NCBI GenBank assembly: GCA_018806985.1
Contig: JADANN010000099.1
Location: 2,170,001-2,234,000 of the forward strand
Origin: Angiostrongylus vasorum
Lineage: Eukaryota; Nematoda; Chromadorea; Rhabditida; Metastrongylidae
Reading direction: 5' to 3'
Length of the DNA stretch: 64,000 nt
The notes under the pieces are model-generated. The model was given only the letters and a program-made list of their open reading frames with translations. It ran no database searches and had not been told where the DNA came from. The position numbers and the translations under genes were made by a program. How positions within the stretch are numbered: position 1 is the first letter of the stretch; every line of letters begins with the position of its first letter. Of this stretch, positions 53,584-64,000 are shown piece after piece.

Positions 53584-56500
53584 GGAGGGTGAGAGGGAAA
53601 CAAATTATTGCATTACTCATGACACAACCACAATAATGCTGATATATTTGCAAAACTCCGGGCCCCAAGTGTCTGCGGTGGGGAACGCACGCACTATTAC
53701 CCTTTCCGTGGCTAACGCGTGAGAACCACACCATTCGGGTCCTTCGTTTCGCCTGTCTCTCAACAATTTTCTCTTTATTTTATTTACTGCCATGGAAAAT
53801 TGTAATAGGCGGTAAATAGAAAAGTTAATACTGCATTAGTTTGTTACGAATTATGTAACTGTACAAAGGCTAAAGGAAGGAGAAGAGTGTACGCTGTGTA
53901 CAAAAAAAGTGTAGAAAGCTAGGCTTTTTTTCTAGAGCTTTTCTAGGCTTTTTCTAAACTTTTTTCTAGACGGTGCGTTATACTCAAACCCCTTATGGCG
54001 TTTTAGAGCGTTTTTTTAAAACATTTCATTATTTCTACTGTCACGGTGATGGTTCGACCCCACTCCGGGCTAATTCCCCCTAGGTCGAGAAATTATTGCC
54101 ATACTTGTCTAGGGGAAAGTTCACTCCCTGCTATCCAACTGAGAACGCTTTATTTGGTTGTCTCAGGACCCCAGGTAAATCAATTAGATGAGCATTCAGT
54201 GAAACTAATGACGAAAGGAAAATCCTTCAGCGACCGAACCCACGCAAAAAGTTTTAAGATGTTCCTGAATGACGGATGCGAGGAAACGAATCGAACGCGG
54301 AAACTGCTGGGATCCGCACAGTCGGTGTGAAAAGCGGGTCGTATGATTGAAAAATTTAAAAATGCTTTTTCATTATCGATGTTTCTTATGTTTTAATGTT
54401 TTACTAGGGCGCACGTAGCTCAGTGGTCGGAGGCGCCCTTCAATACACATGTATCGATCCCCTCGTTCAAGCTTCACCAAGGGTTCCTTCTCTCCTGTGT
54501 TGGCAGTTGGTACCAGACTTGTCTGGGAGGATAGCAGCACTGGTTCGATATATAGTACCCCATTTCGAGTCATTGTAAACGTCAGATAGGCATTCAGTCA
54601 CCTTTAACGATGCCAAGTGAAGTCGAATGCTTGGTGCATCCTTTAGGGATTAATCAACACTGAGAGCTTTGTCTTTTTAATGTTCTACTAGATGATTTAC
54701 ACTGAAAATGAATTCCGTAATAGATATTGGAGCTGTTTGCCAGCATATGCGGACCGAAATGAATTATATTTGGCCTATATATAGCCGAAAAAATACTCTA
54801 GCGTTTCATCTTTCGACAAAGATAGATAAGCTCATAATGAAGTTTATTGTTTGAGGTAGAAAACCACTAGAGTTTACAGATCCTTGGGGATAAAATCGAT
54901 GTTTCCGTATTATACTTATTATACTATGATGAAATTCTGTTTGGAGCTCGCAATTTCTGTGTTCCTTTTTCATTATCTTCCATGAAGGCTCATATCTTGC
55001 CTAAAAAAGGTTGCACAAGTGGGATTCCCTGAAGCTGGACGCGATGACCTCCCCAAAAGTATCGCTTATGTTTTGGCTGCCTCGGCTGCCTGAACAAATT
55101 TTTAAAAAAAAGTAATTTTCTGAGGATTTGCTGCTCAAAAAAAATTTAGGGTGAAATTATAATTTTACAAAGGTATAATACAGGCTTAGAATGACAGGGT
55201 GATTTACTTTACCAGTTTGACCATTCGGCGATTAATGTGAGATAACCAAGCCACATTTATCCCGTCATAGTTGGGCTTTGAATGTTTTTCCTACAACAAG
55301 GTGTGTTCTCACTACTGAATACCACTTTCATTTTAGAGTTGGTTGTCGACTACTTTAACAAACGAAGTCCTTTTGACTACATGAGACCGGAGACCTCAGC
55401 GAGTCTGTCGGGTTGTGGATTTGCTGATCCATGTACACTTGTCGTTGCCATGGTCTACCTTGATCGACTTAGGATTAAAAATAAGGTCTGAAGAACTGCC
55501 TTTAATTTATTTAAACGGCCCACGTTAACTTTCTGACGGTTTTTGAGCAGTGCGTTTCAATGTTTTGTAAGCTGTCAATGGATAATGCAACGATATAGAT
55601 CTCACGGGGCATAAAATTTCGTAATTCTTGATCGTTAAGGTTTGTTCGATTAAGTCTTGTACTTCTTTCACTTGAAGTGATTGGTCTGTAAGAGTTGATA
55701 TGCGGATTAGTTAAAATGTCCTGTTCGTTGTTGCATTGCGGTACACTATCAAAAATTAGCTAATCTAGCACACCTTGTTTCCCATTATGGGTATTTAGAT
55801 TCATCTTTAATTTATGTTTGTCCAGTTAAATTACCCTCCCAACGGTCTACCACCTCATCGTTTCTGGGAAGTGTTCCTGGGTGTTGGACTACGATATACA
55901 GCAGGGGACTAGTCCCCCTGTCAGGGTCTCCCAAGCTGAGAACGACTCCGGCGTTTCCATCAGGAAGCCCCAGATAAGAGTAAACCAATACCAGGATCCG
56001 TCACCGTCCCGGTAGCAAACTAGTCGCATGGTGGCTAATCTCGCTCTGGTCCACAATGGCGGCGACTACCTGTGGTGGTGAAGACCCGGGGCAGACTGGC
56101 CAAGCTGTCCTCGAGACTGCAGAACCTCAATGGCTAAACCAGATAATCTCTGAAGAGTGGAGGTCATGCTGGGGCCCGCACAATCATTGAACGCAGGCTA
56201 TCCAAGTATCCAGGTAAGTTAGATTACACTGGTGCTATGGTTGCTTAGAATTCCAATGTATTTGAGAGCGTCCATCTCCAATAATAGTTTGTGGTTTTAT
56301 TTTTGGTTCGGTTTTTATTGGATTCACCTTGAGATATATTCTCGTGGTGGCTTGACGTTCCATGATAGTTTAGCTTTAGAAATGGTTTGAATCGTCTGAT
56401 CCTACTGACCTTTATCTTCCTGCCTTGGTAATAGCTTCGAAGTTTCTGCACGATTCGGATACCTACGACAGGGCATCTAATGCTGATTGGGCTGAAGCGG

Positions 56501-57216
56501 CAAAGATTTCAAACCAACACTTGAATCAACTGGAATGGGAGTTTGTCCAAAAGATGGTGAGATTTTTGCACTTTTCTTTTTCTTTTAGGATATTGTTTGT
56601 TTCATGTTTGTTGTGGCACCCATAAACGCTTTCAATTACGGTTTTGTAGAACTGGAACCTCATGGTTGGACAGGCTGAGTTCGATCGTTGGTTATCTTTG
56701 TTCGAGTACTGGGTAGCGAACGACTTCGTTATGAAAAATAATTTTTGTACGTACAATGAGTTGGTTCAGCTGGGTGCGTCATTTCCGCTGGTATCAACAA
56801 TTCAGTGTTTGGCCTCGTTTTTTGGACTGTTGGTTATGGTGTACACTTTCTCAGTTGCTTCACTGTTCGTTGTTCCATGTGCGTTAACCACCTTAAGACT
56901 TGGAATTGCAGAAAATTCATCGGGTACGCTTAACACAGCTCCCTTCCTACCTCCTTTAATATCTCAAGGGCATCCTCGATTTTCATCCACTCCGGAAGGT
57001 AAGCGAAGGAGCTGTTTGTATTTGCAATTGTTACGTGAAAACGAGAATACTAGTATAGATATACTCGGATATAAAAGGTTTCTGAATCCATCAGGATGCC
57101 CCGAAAGTGCTGGAAAATCGTTTTGGGGTGGCTGTATACCTAAACATTTTCCTTCCAAACATTGTACTCATTTAGCGTGTCATATTCCTGGTTTCTCCAT
57201 CTACTTATTTGACTAA
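52413..57216 (+). CDS. CNPPD1: CNPPD1 homologue (cyclin Pas1/PHO80 domain protein), four exons
   Basis: Exons 52413-52515, 55337-55485, 56380-56556 and 56650-57216 give 996 bases (331 aa) with every phase matching. The order follows vertebrate CNPPD1 (about 410 aa): an N-terminal basic [12 protein letters not shown] motif, [16 protein letters not shown], the first cyclin helices [18 protein letters not shown], then [54 protein letters not shown], and one hydrophobic, probably membrane-spanning segment [20 protein letters not shown]. The molecular role of CNPPD1 is poorly known. The fold predicts kinase-type partner binding and the hydrophobic helix predicts a membrane location. Intron 1 (2.8 kb) holds SINEs and (TA)n tracts. 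Intron 2 holds a family A copy. GTAAGC at about 57,000 could be an alternative donor, so the last about 70 residues are less certain. Confidence 0.88.
52716..52825. repeat. (TA)n microsatellites in intron 1
   Basis: Two long TA/CATATA tracts separated by TACGTTCAGGTATATGTAAA, ending directly at the 3' end of a family B SINE. The tyrosine- and isoleucine-repeat frames across them are artefacts. Confidence 0.95.
52826..53110 (-). repeat. SINE family B copy, full length
   Basis: Reverse orientation, from AAAGGATAAAGTATAAAGC to ACTGCACCACACGAGCCC. Flanked on both sides by TA-rich sequence, so the target was probably the microsatellite itself. Confidence 0.8.
53111..53240. repeat. TATG/(TA)n microsatellite in intron 1
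   Basis: CATATACGTATATATAC followed by GTATGTATGT repeats and a pure TA tract. Confidence 0.9.
53240..53480 (-). repeat. Family D repeat
   Basis: Head TTTTTTATTTACTGCC and CACGGCAGGGTATTAT, arm GATGCTGAGATATTTGCAAA, then CCGCAGGTGTCTGCGGTGGG and AACGCGTTCACCACCACACC. It ends near ACCATCAGCAATCACC. Confidence 0.75.
53481..53580. repeat. (TA)n microsatellite in intron 1
   Basis: About 95 bases of nearly pure TA between two family D copies, the longest TA tract in the window. Confidence 0.95.
53618..53770 (-). repeat. Family D repeat, truncated
   Basis: ACAACCACAATAATGCTGAT, ATTTGCAAAACTCCGGGCCC, GTCTGCGGTGGGGAACGCAC and TCCTTCGTTTCGCCTGTCTC. Lost beyond TCTCTCAAC. Confidence 0.7.
54040..54360 (+). 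repeat. SINE family C copy
   Basis: ATGGTTCGACCCCACTCCGG gives a good pol III B box (GGTTCGACCCC). The body follows (TTGTCTAGGGGAAAGTTC, CTCAGGACCCCAGGTAAAT, GGATGCGAGGAAACGAATCG), then a tail AAAGCGGGTCGTATGATTG. Confidence 0.65.
54407..54674 (+). repeat. SINE family B copy with 16-bp target duplication
   Basis: GGGCGCACGTAGCTCAGTGG (A box) and ATGTATCGATCCCCTCG (B-box position) start the copy. TTTTAATGTTTTACTA at 54,391-54,406 is repeated with one change (C for T) at 54,675-54,690. The copy lies in intron 1 of the CNPPD1 homologue. Confidence 0.85.
54691..55336 (+). other. CNPPD1: Distal part of CNPPD1 intron 1
   Basis: AT-rich intron sequence ending in the acceptor CATTTTAG at 55,329-55,336. 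No repeat recognised. Confidence 0.5.
55337..55485 (+). CDS. CNPPD1: CNPPD1 homologue exon 2 (start of cyclin fold)
   Basis: Two bases then 49 codons, ending [32 protein letters not shown] is followed by [20 protein letters not shown]. The PC..LV.A.VY..RL pattern matches the cyclin helix of vertebrate CNPPD1. Confidence 0.9.
55834..56213 (+). repeat. Family A repeat, full length, in CNPPD1 intron 2
   Basis: CCCTCCCAACGGTCTACCAC to CCAAGTATCCAGGTAAG. Flanks TTAAATTAC and TTAGATTAC may be remnants of a target duplication. The 5' hairpin has one change and the middle hairpin one mismatch. Confidence 0.8.
56380..56556 (+). CDS. CNPPD1: CNPPD1 homologue exon 3 (cyclin fold)
   Basis: Acceptor GCTTTAG, 59 codons, donor [29 protein letters not shown] then [20 protein letters not shown] and [11 protein letters not shown]. 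This is collinear with the SSDLFL..MVASKYLYD and E..FL..MDW region of the vertebrate protein. Confidence 0.92.
56650..57216 (+). CDS. CNPPD1: CNPPD1 homologue exon 4 (end of cyclin fold, membrane helix, tail)
   Basis: Acceptor [48 protein letters not shown], the hydrophobic [20 protein letters not shown], then a Ser/Pro/Cys-rich tail ending [11 protein letters not shown] and TAA. The minus-strand frame inside is a shadow. Confidence 0.85.
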   Translation, partial: NWNLMVGQAEFDRWLSLFEYWVANDFVMKNNFCTYNELVQLGASFPLVSTIQCLASFFGLLVMVYTFSVASLFVVPCALTTLRLGIAENSSGTLNTAPFLPPLISQGHPRFSSTPEGKRRSCLYLQLLRENENTSIDILGYKRFLNPSGCPESAGKSFWGGCIPKHFPSKHCTHLACHIPGFSIYLFD

Positions 57217-57396
57217 GTTCTTTTCGAGTGTGTGAATTGGTTTGTTGATGAATGTTCTAGATAATTAGTAGATAATAATTACTGATAAAGATGATGAGAT
57301 GAACTTTCTCTTGGGAATGTTCATCATGGTGTTTGAAACAGCTTATGCAGTTAAATATGATTTTATTCCAATAATTTTGATCTGGGTGTTGGACCG

Positions 57397-57740
57397 TCCC
57401 AACGGTTAACCACATCGTGGCTGGGAGGTGTGCCTGTGTTTCGGACTGTGATGATCGGGGGGATTCATCCCCCAGTAGGGTCTTCAAGCTGAGGAAGAGT
57501 CCGGAATACTGGCACCCACCAGCGTTCTGAAATCAAGCTAGTAATACGGTGGCAAATCTGATTCACAAGGGCGGCGACTGCCTGTGGTGTTGACGACCTA
57601 GGGCAGACTTTTGGTTAGGCTGACCTCGGGTCTTCAGGGAACCACAATGGCTAAACCAGTAAAACTCCGAAGAAATGGAAATTATGCTGGCGTCCGCAGA
57701 ACCAGTGAAGACGGGCCATCCAAGTATACAAGTAAGTAAG
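57397..57740 (+). repeat. Family A repeat, slightly deleted
   Basis: GTCCCAACGGTTAACCACAT to CCAAGTATACAAGTAAGTAAG. It has small deletions around the middle hairpin. It lies about 180 bases after the CNPPD1 stop codon, so it may be in or near the 3' UTR. Confidence 0.75.
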
Positions 57741-57930
57741 ATAGTGAACCAAACGAATGTGACTTTTGTTTTACAGCAGCAATTTAGTGTGAATATGGAT
57801 TAAATTGAAGCTGTTGGAAATGTTTACCTTTTCTTACCTTTTAACACCGCCATTATTCGAACGAGTAACTCTTTCTTATTCATATGATATCGAAGCCACT
57901 TCGCCGGTATAATTGTTAAAAGAACGAAGC

Positions 57931-58033
57931 CATCGACCCCGAAGGAATGGGACGCTTGGCGGTACATCGGCGCGGGGATCGATTCCACGTGTGTGTTGCA
58001 TGACTCCTCCGATCACTGCGCTACAAACGCCCT
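57931..58033 (-). repeat. SINE family B 5' fragment
   Basis: CGACCCCGAAGGAATGGGAC to CACTGCGCTACAAACGCCC, the tRNA-like half of family B in reverse. B-box-like GGGATCGATTCCACG is intact. The 3' half is missing. Confidence 0.7.
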
Positions 58034-59580
58034 TTCACCAAGAGTAGGATTCACTTATTTCAAAACATATCGAAGTAAATAAGAAAGTCAGCTGTAAAAT
58101 ATGCACTGAATCGCAGTACAACTGGTGTGATTTGTATCACTGCAACGGAAATATGTTAGAACTCCTTTACCATTAACACCATCTCACAAAAAACTCCATA
58201 GTAGGACGAACGAACTCATTCGAAAATGCTTTGTTATGAACTGTGGTGTATAGAAAGTAGGATTTCTCCAACCAAATCCGTGGTGTCGAAGCTATCATTT
58301 TGGTCAATGCTTTTTAAAACTATCCTTTATTTTAGCTTCGTATAAATAGTCAGTGTCTAGTTCTATTGATAAGTTAACACGAAGTCGCTACAAGACTTGG
58401 ATTCGAAATATGCGGAATACCAAGACACTGAAACGTCGGGTACAACAATGTTCTGTGGAAACATCGTGTTATCTTATCAGCAGAGCAAGATATAGATTTG
58501 ATAGAAAGGATATTACAAGGAATCTTAGCACGAGAAAGCAGATAGCAGGAAAGGAAGTGGATTTTATATGACATGTCGGGCAAGGTGTGCTAACATTCAT
58601 AAGTCAAGATGAGGGGGCTTGGGTAGCCTCTATATGATCGTATGGTTGCAAATATAATAACATTCGGGAAGAGGCTAGTGTTTCTTCAGTTTTTTGCAAT
58701 ACCATCCCTCTTATGTGGGCATAGTTCTTGTGTTGTCAAGCAGTTGCGACTCTGTAGAATGTTACGGTCGACATTCAAATCCTAATTTGGTGGCCAGTTA
58801 AATCAAAACTGATGTCTTAAAGAGTTTACAGCAGTGCGTTCTTGTTAAAGGTTAAATAGGATCCCAAAAAGATTTGCCATGTTGTGTCGGTTATCTACCT
58901 CTAAGTTCACATATTTCATTGCTTTGAGTTAGTTCACTGGAAAGATCGCTGTGTCCTTCTCGTACTTGTCGTTCTTCAGTTTGACTGAAACAAATGCACC
59001 TAAAGTAGCTGCGAAGCAGAAAGACCGTCTAGAACCATCAGCAGCCGTGCTGCACACAACCATCGCAGTGGACAGTACAAGATGGAGTTCCACTCTTTTA
59101 TCACTGCTACGCCTTTTTCCCCTCATTGCCCAATTGTTAGGTGTTCTTAGAAACGAATCCCGACAGGAACATTTCCTTCTTTTTGAGGATTCTTACCCAT
59201 AGAGTAAATCCAGTTCGGTTATAGTTTGCTCTTTGTGGATACAAAGTCGTTTTCACTCACCGGATATGTCCGACGCATTCACTTCACCGGAACTTGAGAT
59301 ATGTTGGGCCATCTTGTTCAACATTTCTTCATAAAGAGAGCGCGCATTTCTGTGTGTAATGTTCAGAGTGTCAATTGCAGAGAATCGTTGATGGTTTCAA
59401 AAATGGAATTGTGCATCGTTTACTATTCAGTGGATAAATGATGTCTGTCTGTCGGCATCATCGGCCGGAGTGAAACAGTGCACGAGGATTTTTCGAGATA
59501 GGTTGCTGGTTTCGTGCGAACATATTAGAAAAGAGTTCCCACTTTCCCACCGGTGTGTTTTAAGATATTAGCACACCTGT
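58034..59580. other. Stretch with unassigned frames
   Basis: A plus-strand block at 58,981-59,202 follows CGTTCTTCAG and is open for about 73 codons (LTETNAPKVAAKQKDRLEPS, AAVLHTTIAVDS, SLLRLFPLIAQLLGVL). A minus-strand frame of 65 codons overlaps it. I cannot tell which, if either, is real. The rest shows nothing. Confidence 0.3.
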
Positions 59581-62300
59581 ATCATCTGTCACCTGTAGTC
59601 CCGTGATCGTCGAGTGACTGGAGCGGGCGCCAGTAAATCTTCCATTCTTCCCTGTTGCGTGCAGGAGTAGCCCAGTGGGTTCTGCTCGCTCTAGGGACTC
59701 GTCGAGCATCATATCTCTCTTCTAGGATCTTCGTGAAGAACTCTGACCAGCGGGTCGGTGGTCTTCCTGCATTACGTTTGACATCCCGAGGATTCCACTC
59801 ACTAACGGGTCTTGTCCATCGGTTGTCATTCATACGCATTACGTGTCCGGCCCACCTTATCTTCGACTGTTTGGCGTACAGAACGGCATCTTTGATTTTT
59901 GATCGTTGATGCAGATCAGAGCTTCGGATCCCTTCCCTCGTGTGAAACGGGATACTCCTAGCATCGACCTTTCGACTGCGCGTTCGATAACGCTGAGTGA
60001 TCTTTCATCCTGCTTAAGCAGCGACCAGGTTTCTGACGCATACGTTAGGACAGAAAGTACCGTTGAGTCGAAAAGATGGGCACGGCGTCGGGTTTTCTTT
60101 GTCCTCTTCACTACATCCTCGATGCTCTTGAAGCTCCCCAAGCCGCTAGTTTCCTTCTGCTCAGCTGTGGAGCTAAGTTGTTCAGCATGTTGATTTCTCG
60201 AGCTAGATAGACATAACTGGAGCATTCGGAGATATTTGTTCCGTTGAGCGTGAATGAGGCATACGAAACCAATCCGTTCCTCATGAACATCGTTTTTTGT
60301 GAGATTAAGTCGAAGACCAATCTTTCCACAGGCTTTATCAAAGTCGGCAAGCATGCGTTCCGCTTGGCTAATGTTTGGTGTTACAAGGACGATGTCATCA
60401 GCAAAGGCGAAGGTGGTGTAATTGCCGACCATCGATTTTCACTCCCATATTATGCTATTCCAATGTTCGCATGACGTTCTGGAGGGTGTCGGTAAATAAT
60501 TTTGGCGAGATGGTATCGTCGTAATATCGTTGTAGAATGGTGATATCTTGGTTGTGAAATTTTTGTACAGTTCACGAAGAATCTTCATGTACTGAGTAGG
60601 GACTCCTTGACTGTCAAGGGCTTCCATGACTGCTGCTATTTCAATTGAGTGAAAGGCCTTTTTTAAACTGATGAAAGTGAGACAGAGTGGTCTTTTGTAT
60701 TCTCGCGACACTTCAGTGAGCCTTGTTATCGTGTAAATGTGGTCCATCGTACTAGGTCCTTTTCGAAACCCCTGCTTGCTCACATGGCTGTCCTCCGTCG
60801 AGTGTTCTGTCAATCCTGTTTAAGATGACTCGAGTGAAAAGTTTGTAGACGACATACACCAAACAGATTGGGCGATAGTTGCCGATATCGTGTAGGTCAC
60901 CGTTCTTGAACTATAACACGGTCTTGCTGGTCTTCACTGAGTAGGGACCTTGCATTCAAACAGGTAACGTGTGAAGAGCTGAGCCAGTGTGTTTACGAGG
61001 ACTGGCGGGAAGGTTCTTCAGGTGTTCTGATTTCTATCCTGTCCGGATTGGTGCAGTTTAGGTTAGGCAAAAACTGTTTGCTATGATGTGGTCTATTTCG
61101 TTTTGATACTTTCCATTGGGAGACTCCCACGTCCAGCGTTAATAATGGGACTACGAGAATTGCGAGTTACCATGGATAGTCGTGGTCGTGATTATAAACT
61201 CAGATTGCCGCTCACCCTGTTCGTTCCATTCTAATCCGTGGGTCCCAATGTGACGTTCTTCAGACGTTCTTCTTGGTCCAATCTTGGCGTTGAAATCTCT
61301 ATTGATGACCTTGAAGAATGTATGGTCTTTTCTGTAGAACTTCTCTAAGTCCATATAGAACGCTTCGACTTCTTCTTCGTCACAGTTTGATGTCGGCGCG
61401 TAAGTGACGAAGATTGTCAAAGCCTGTATTGATCCACATCTTTTTAGTCGTAAACGTTCGATTCGGGTTGTAAGTTGTTCGAATGAATTGGTGTTCATGG
61501 ACAATCTCGTATTGACGAGAACGCCGACGCCGCCGACTCCTCTACTGTCGCATGTTCCGAGGAACAGTTCTTCTCCGGTGTCGTAGACGGCGTTGAATGG
61601 GCAGTGTCGTCTCGTCTCGGCCAGACCGATGACATCGTACCTTATCCTTCTTGCTTGCATGAGTAACTCTTCTATCGAGGACTTGGATGCAAGTGTACGT
61701 GCATTGTAGGTACAGATCGTCACCTTAGTTCTTCGAGATCCAGGCAGCTTACATTGGACCTAAGATTTTAGCTGCCTCTCCGTACTCGTCCCTACCCAAC
61801 GCTGCCGAAGGTGCTCGTTCGGGGTCAGTGGAATGAGGCCCGTTTCTTTTACTGCTGTTTTTAGCTTGTTTGATACCCACGTATAGCTTACTGGGCTCTG
61901 AACGCCGGGGGCTGGGTGTGCTCACAGTTAACTTCCCAGGCTTTCCCAGAGTGGACATGGAGCTTATTTATTGGAGGCGACTCTTAACCGCCTTCCATAT
62001 ACTTCCTGTCACTTGATTGCAGGCTTTTGGCCGAATTGACTCGTAGAATACATCCGCCTGAACTTGAACGCACCCACACACGCGTGCATGAATACGCCTC
62101 ATAAGTACAAAAAAGTATGTGCCAAATCTGGGCAACAGAAACAAGGAGTCCATCCCCCGGATCCACCTGCGTCTCAGGGAAGCAAAGATCGCTTTTTGTC
62201 CGCGATTAACCCCCTATTCGCCATCTGGGGACGCTCCACGTAGCCTCGCGACTAGCCGGCTCGAGATCCCTCCTATGAGGGAGATCGTGGATATTAGCAC
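59581..62300 (-). mobile_element. RTE-1-like retroposon, youngest-looking copy, internally deleted
   Basis: Minus strand from 62,300: 5' leader, N-terminal region (GEAAKILGPM), APE endonuclease in one 190-codon frame 61,723-61,151 ([76 protein letters not shown]). At about 61,062 it jumps to the middle of the linker (an internal deletion). RT follows (GFRKGPSTMDHIYTITRLTE, FADDIVLVTPNISQAERMLA) and the C-terminal domain (RWTRPVSEWNPRDVKRNAGR, PPTRWSEFFTKILEERYDAR). It supports the CNPPD1-side boundary of the intergenic region and is not autonomous. Confidence 0.9.
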
Positions 62301-63967
62301 ACAGTGCTCTCAATCGGCATTCCCACAGTAAGATCGTTTACAAAGAGTTTGGGACTGTGTTTTATTCGGATCTCTTGTATACTCTGTAGGTGTCTGCTCA
62401 TATGAGCTCTACCCAGTCCTAAAGGGCTATCGTGCACAGTTGATCTGCGTGGCAAGCGGAGCTTTCACCATGATCATTGGGTGATCGTAGAATTTCGTCC
62501 AACGTTTCGAACATTTGGAGCAGTTTATGTTTTGAGGGCGTTCTCGATAATTTTAGAAGACTATTTTCGGCATCGAGTTGGGGTGTCCGATGAGTAAACT
62601 TGTAAAAATTGAATAGTAATAAAAACCTTGGGTAATAACTTTGGCATCAGTCTAAATAGAAAATGTTGATCAAGCTTTGCTATTTTTTTTCCTACAACTT
62701 TCAACGGTCTGAGAATCTGAATTGGAAAGAGACTAGATTGTTCTTGACGCTGTAAACTGGGATGATAAGAATTATCAATGCTATGAGATACTTCTATATA
62801 GAAAAGCTTTTTGACAGTTGAAATAACTTTGATCTGCAACCCTAACTCTGCAACCATATCTGGTAAGGCTGAGGGTGAATGTGGGAAGTAAGCAACCACT
62901 GCGTAGAACTGCAGGGACTTGTAAGCCGTTGTTGTATCAGATTGTTTATATCTTATACTTAAGCATGGCCTTCACTGTGGACGTACTCCGGATCGCTGCA
63001 TGATCCGCGCCGACTACGGACCAAATTGGAACGGCAACAGCGCCTTCACCAATCTCGCTGAAGGCAAACCTCCTCGGTGAACTCTCTTCATCCGAGCAAC
63101 AGCGGAAATCGTCGCGTTTCTGTCACGACATGTACTGTCTCCTTGCCGTCATCTACTAACTGCTGTCCTGATTCTTCACCCGTCGTCTGCTTGAAAGGAT
63201 GTTGAAAGGAACGTTTGTAAGAACTGTATAGTCGAAGAGTACTATCCTCCTCTTCAGTACTGCTTTCCTGAAACGCGCGCTACCAACCAACGAACAGCGG
63301 TCTAAGATTCTTTGAGATCTCGATTTTTCTGCTTCCAGGTACATTAGTATTTCGTCCTGTAAAATTTAAGTTTCGTAACTTTTTCCGTCAACAGTTTTTT
63401 GACGGGTTTTAGCTATTGTGTAAAGATGGGTTAATGTTTGTAACTTTCATTCTCTTTCGCTACTGTTTGAATTGGTTGTCACCAAGCACAGTTAGTTAAG
63501 CATTTGGTCGGCAACTTTCAGATCTCTCCATCTTGTGTAAGTCTGATATTGAAGTAGATATTAGAATAAGATCATCAATAACTCAGTAAACATCATCAAG
63601 CGAGAAGTTCTCATTTAATGGGATTGTTTAACTAAGCATGGTGAGTTAATTTCCAGTCAGCTGAAGGATTTTTAGACTGATTTCGCTGTGGTCTGTCGTG
63701 CTTCAGGTTTTGCTTTGAATAATGCTGTTAAAATCACCTGATTACAATACTGCACTAAAAATTGAATACAATTTGTAGGTAGGAGTTATTTGCCCATTAA
63801 TGCATACCATACCTAAATGAATGGTTCTCAGGTTCTATCGAGCATTTATGCATTGTATTTAATTCCACTTTTGCTTTTATCCTTATATGCTGTATTTGTG
63901 TACATTAGACGTATACCAGGTAGGTGTTGTAAATAGGTTACGGTTCCATGTGATATCGGTTATATGT
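62301..63967. other. Stretch with unassigned frames
   Basis: A 112-codon minus-strand frame at 62,561-62,899 (MVAYFPHSPSALPDMVAELG onward) and a CpG-richer block at about 62,985-63,190 with several short open frames stand out, but none has a motif or splice chain I can defend. The rest is AT-rich. Confidence 0.3.
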
Positions 63968-64000
63968 GGTGCGTGTAGCGCAGTGGTCGGAGGAGCCCAG
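63968..64000 (+). repeat. SINE family B copy, cut by the window end
   Basis: GGTGCGTGTAGCGCAGTGGT followed by CGGAGGAGCCCAG is the tRNA-like head of family B. The rest lies beyond the window. Confidence 0.75.

Overview
The window looks like a repeat-loaded stretch of a nematode genome, most like a strongylid or hookworm-type parasite. The evidence is small host exons with TTTTCAG/TTTCAG acceptors, likely spliced-leader acceptors just upstream of start codons, an NPY/NPF-type neuropeptide receptor of the nematode npr kind, and many RTE-1-like retroposons, Penelope-like elements and tRNA-derived SINEs. This is a judgement from sequence character, not a database match. Most long open frames here are retroelement fragments, not host genes.

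Host genes. (1) About 5.6-16.6 kb, plus strand: a seven-transmembrane neuropeptide receptor in about ten exons. TM1 to TM7 can be read in order, but one base is missing right after the DRY motif, and the exon 4 to exon 5 splice is also one base out of phase. (2) 52,413-57,216, plus strand: a four-exon homologue of CNPPD1, a cyclin-fold membrane protein, with perfect splice phases. (3) 36,314-37,035, minus strand: a four-exon unrecognised gene (about 154 aa). (4) 45,919-47,112, plus strand: a three-exon unrecognised gene (about 209 aa) with a weak MSP-like stretch. Weaker exon candidates on the minus strand lie at 4,414-5,072 and 49,225-49,527.

Mobile DNA. RTE-1-like non-LTR elements lie at 16.64-18.70, 22.06-22.23, 31.97-33.59, 39.48-43.25 and 59.58-62.30 kb. 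All are broken. Remnants of a second non-LTR lineage lie at 1-230, 34.66-35.0 and 38.27-38.9 kb. Penelope-like elements (RT plus GIY-YIG) lie at 18.7-21.0, 27.64-28.73, 29.73-30.89 and 47.33-48.57 kb. Their ends carry hammerhead-ribozyme-like motifs, sometimes in inverted pairs. Four short interspersed families are named A to D here. A is about 380 bp, hairpin-rich, with an (AAGT)n tail. B and C are tRNA-headed SINEs of about 280 and 350 bp. D is a tRNA-like repeat bounded by inverted arms. Direct target-site duplications visible by eye (16, 9, 13, 16, 14 and 12 bp) show that A, B and D moved as units.

How it fits together. The host genes are small islands whose introns and flanks have filled with retroelements, often nested: D inside RTE, A inside a Penelope terminus, B inside Penelope. 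The most notable signals are the ribozyme-bearing Penelope ends, the foldback family D, the structured family A, and the three little-known host genes.
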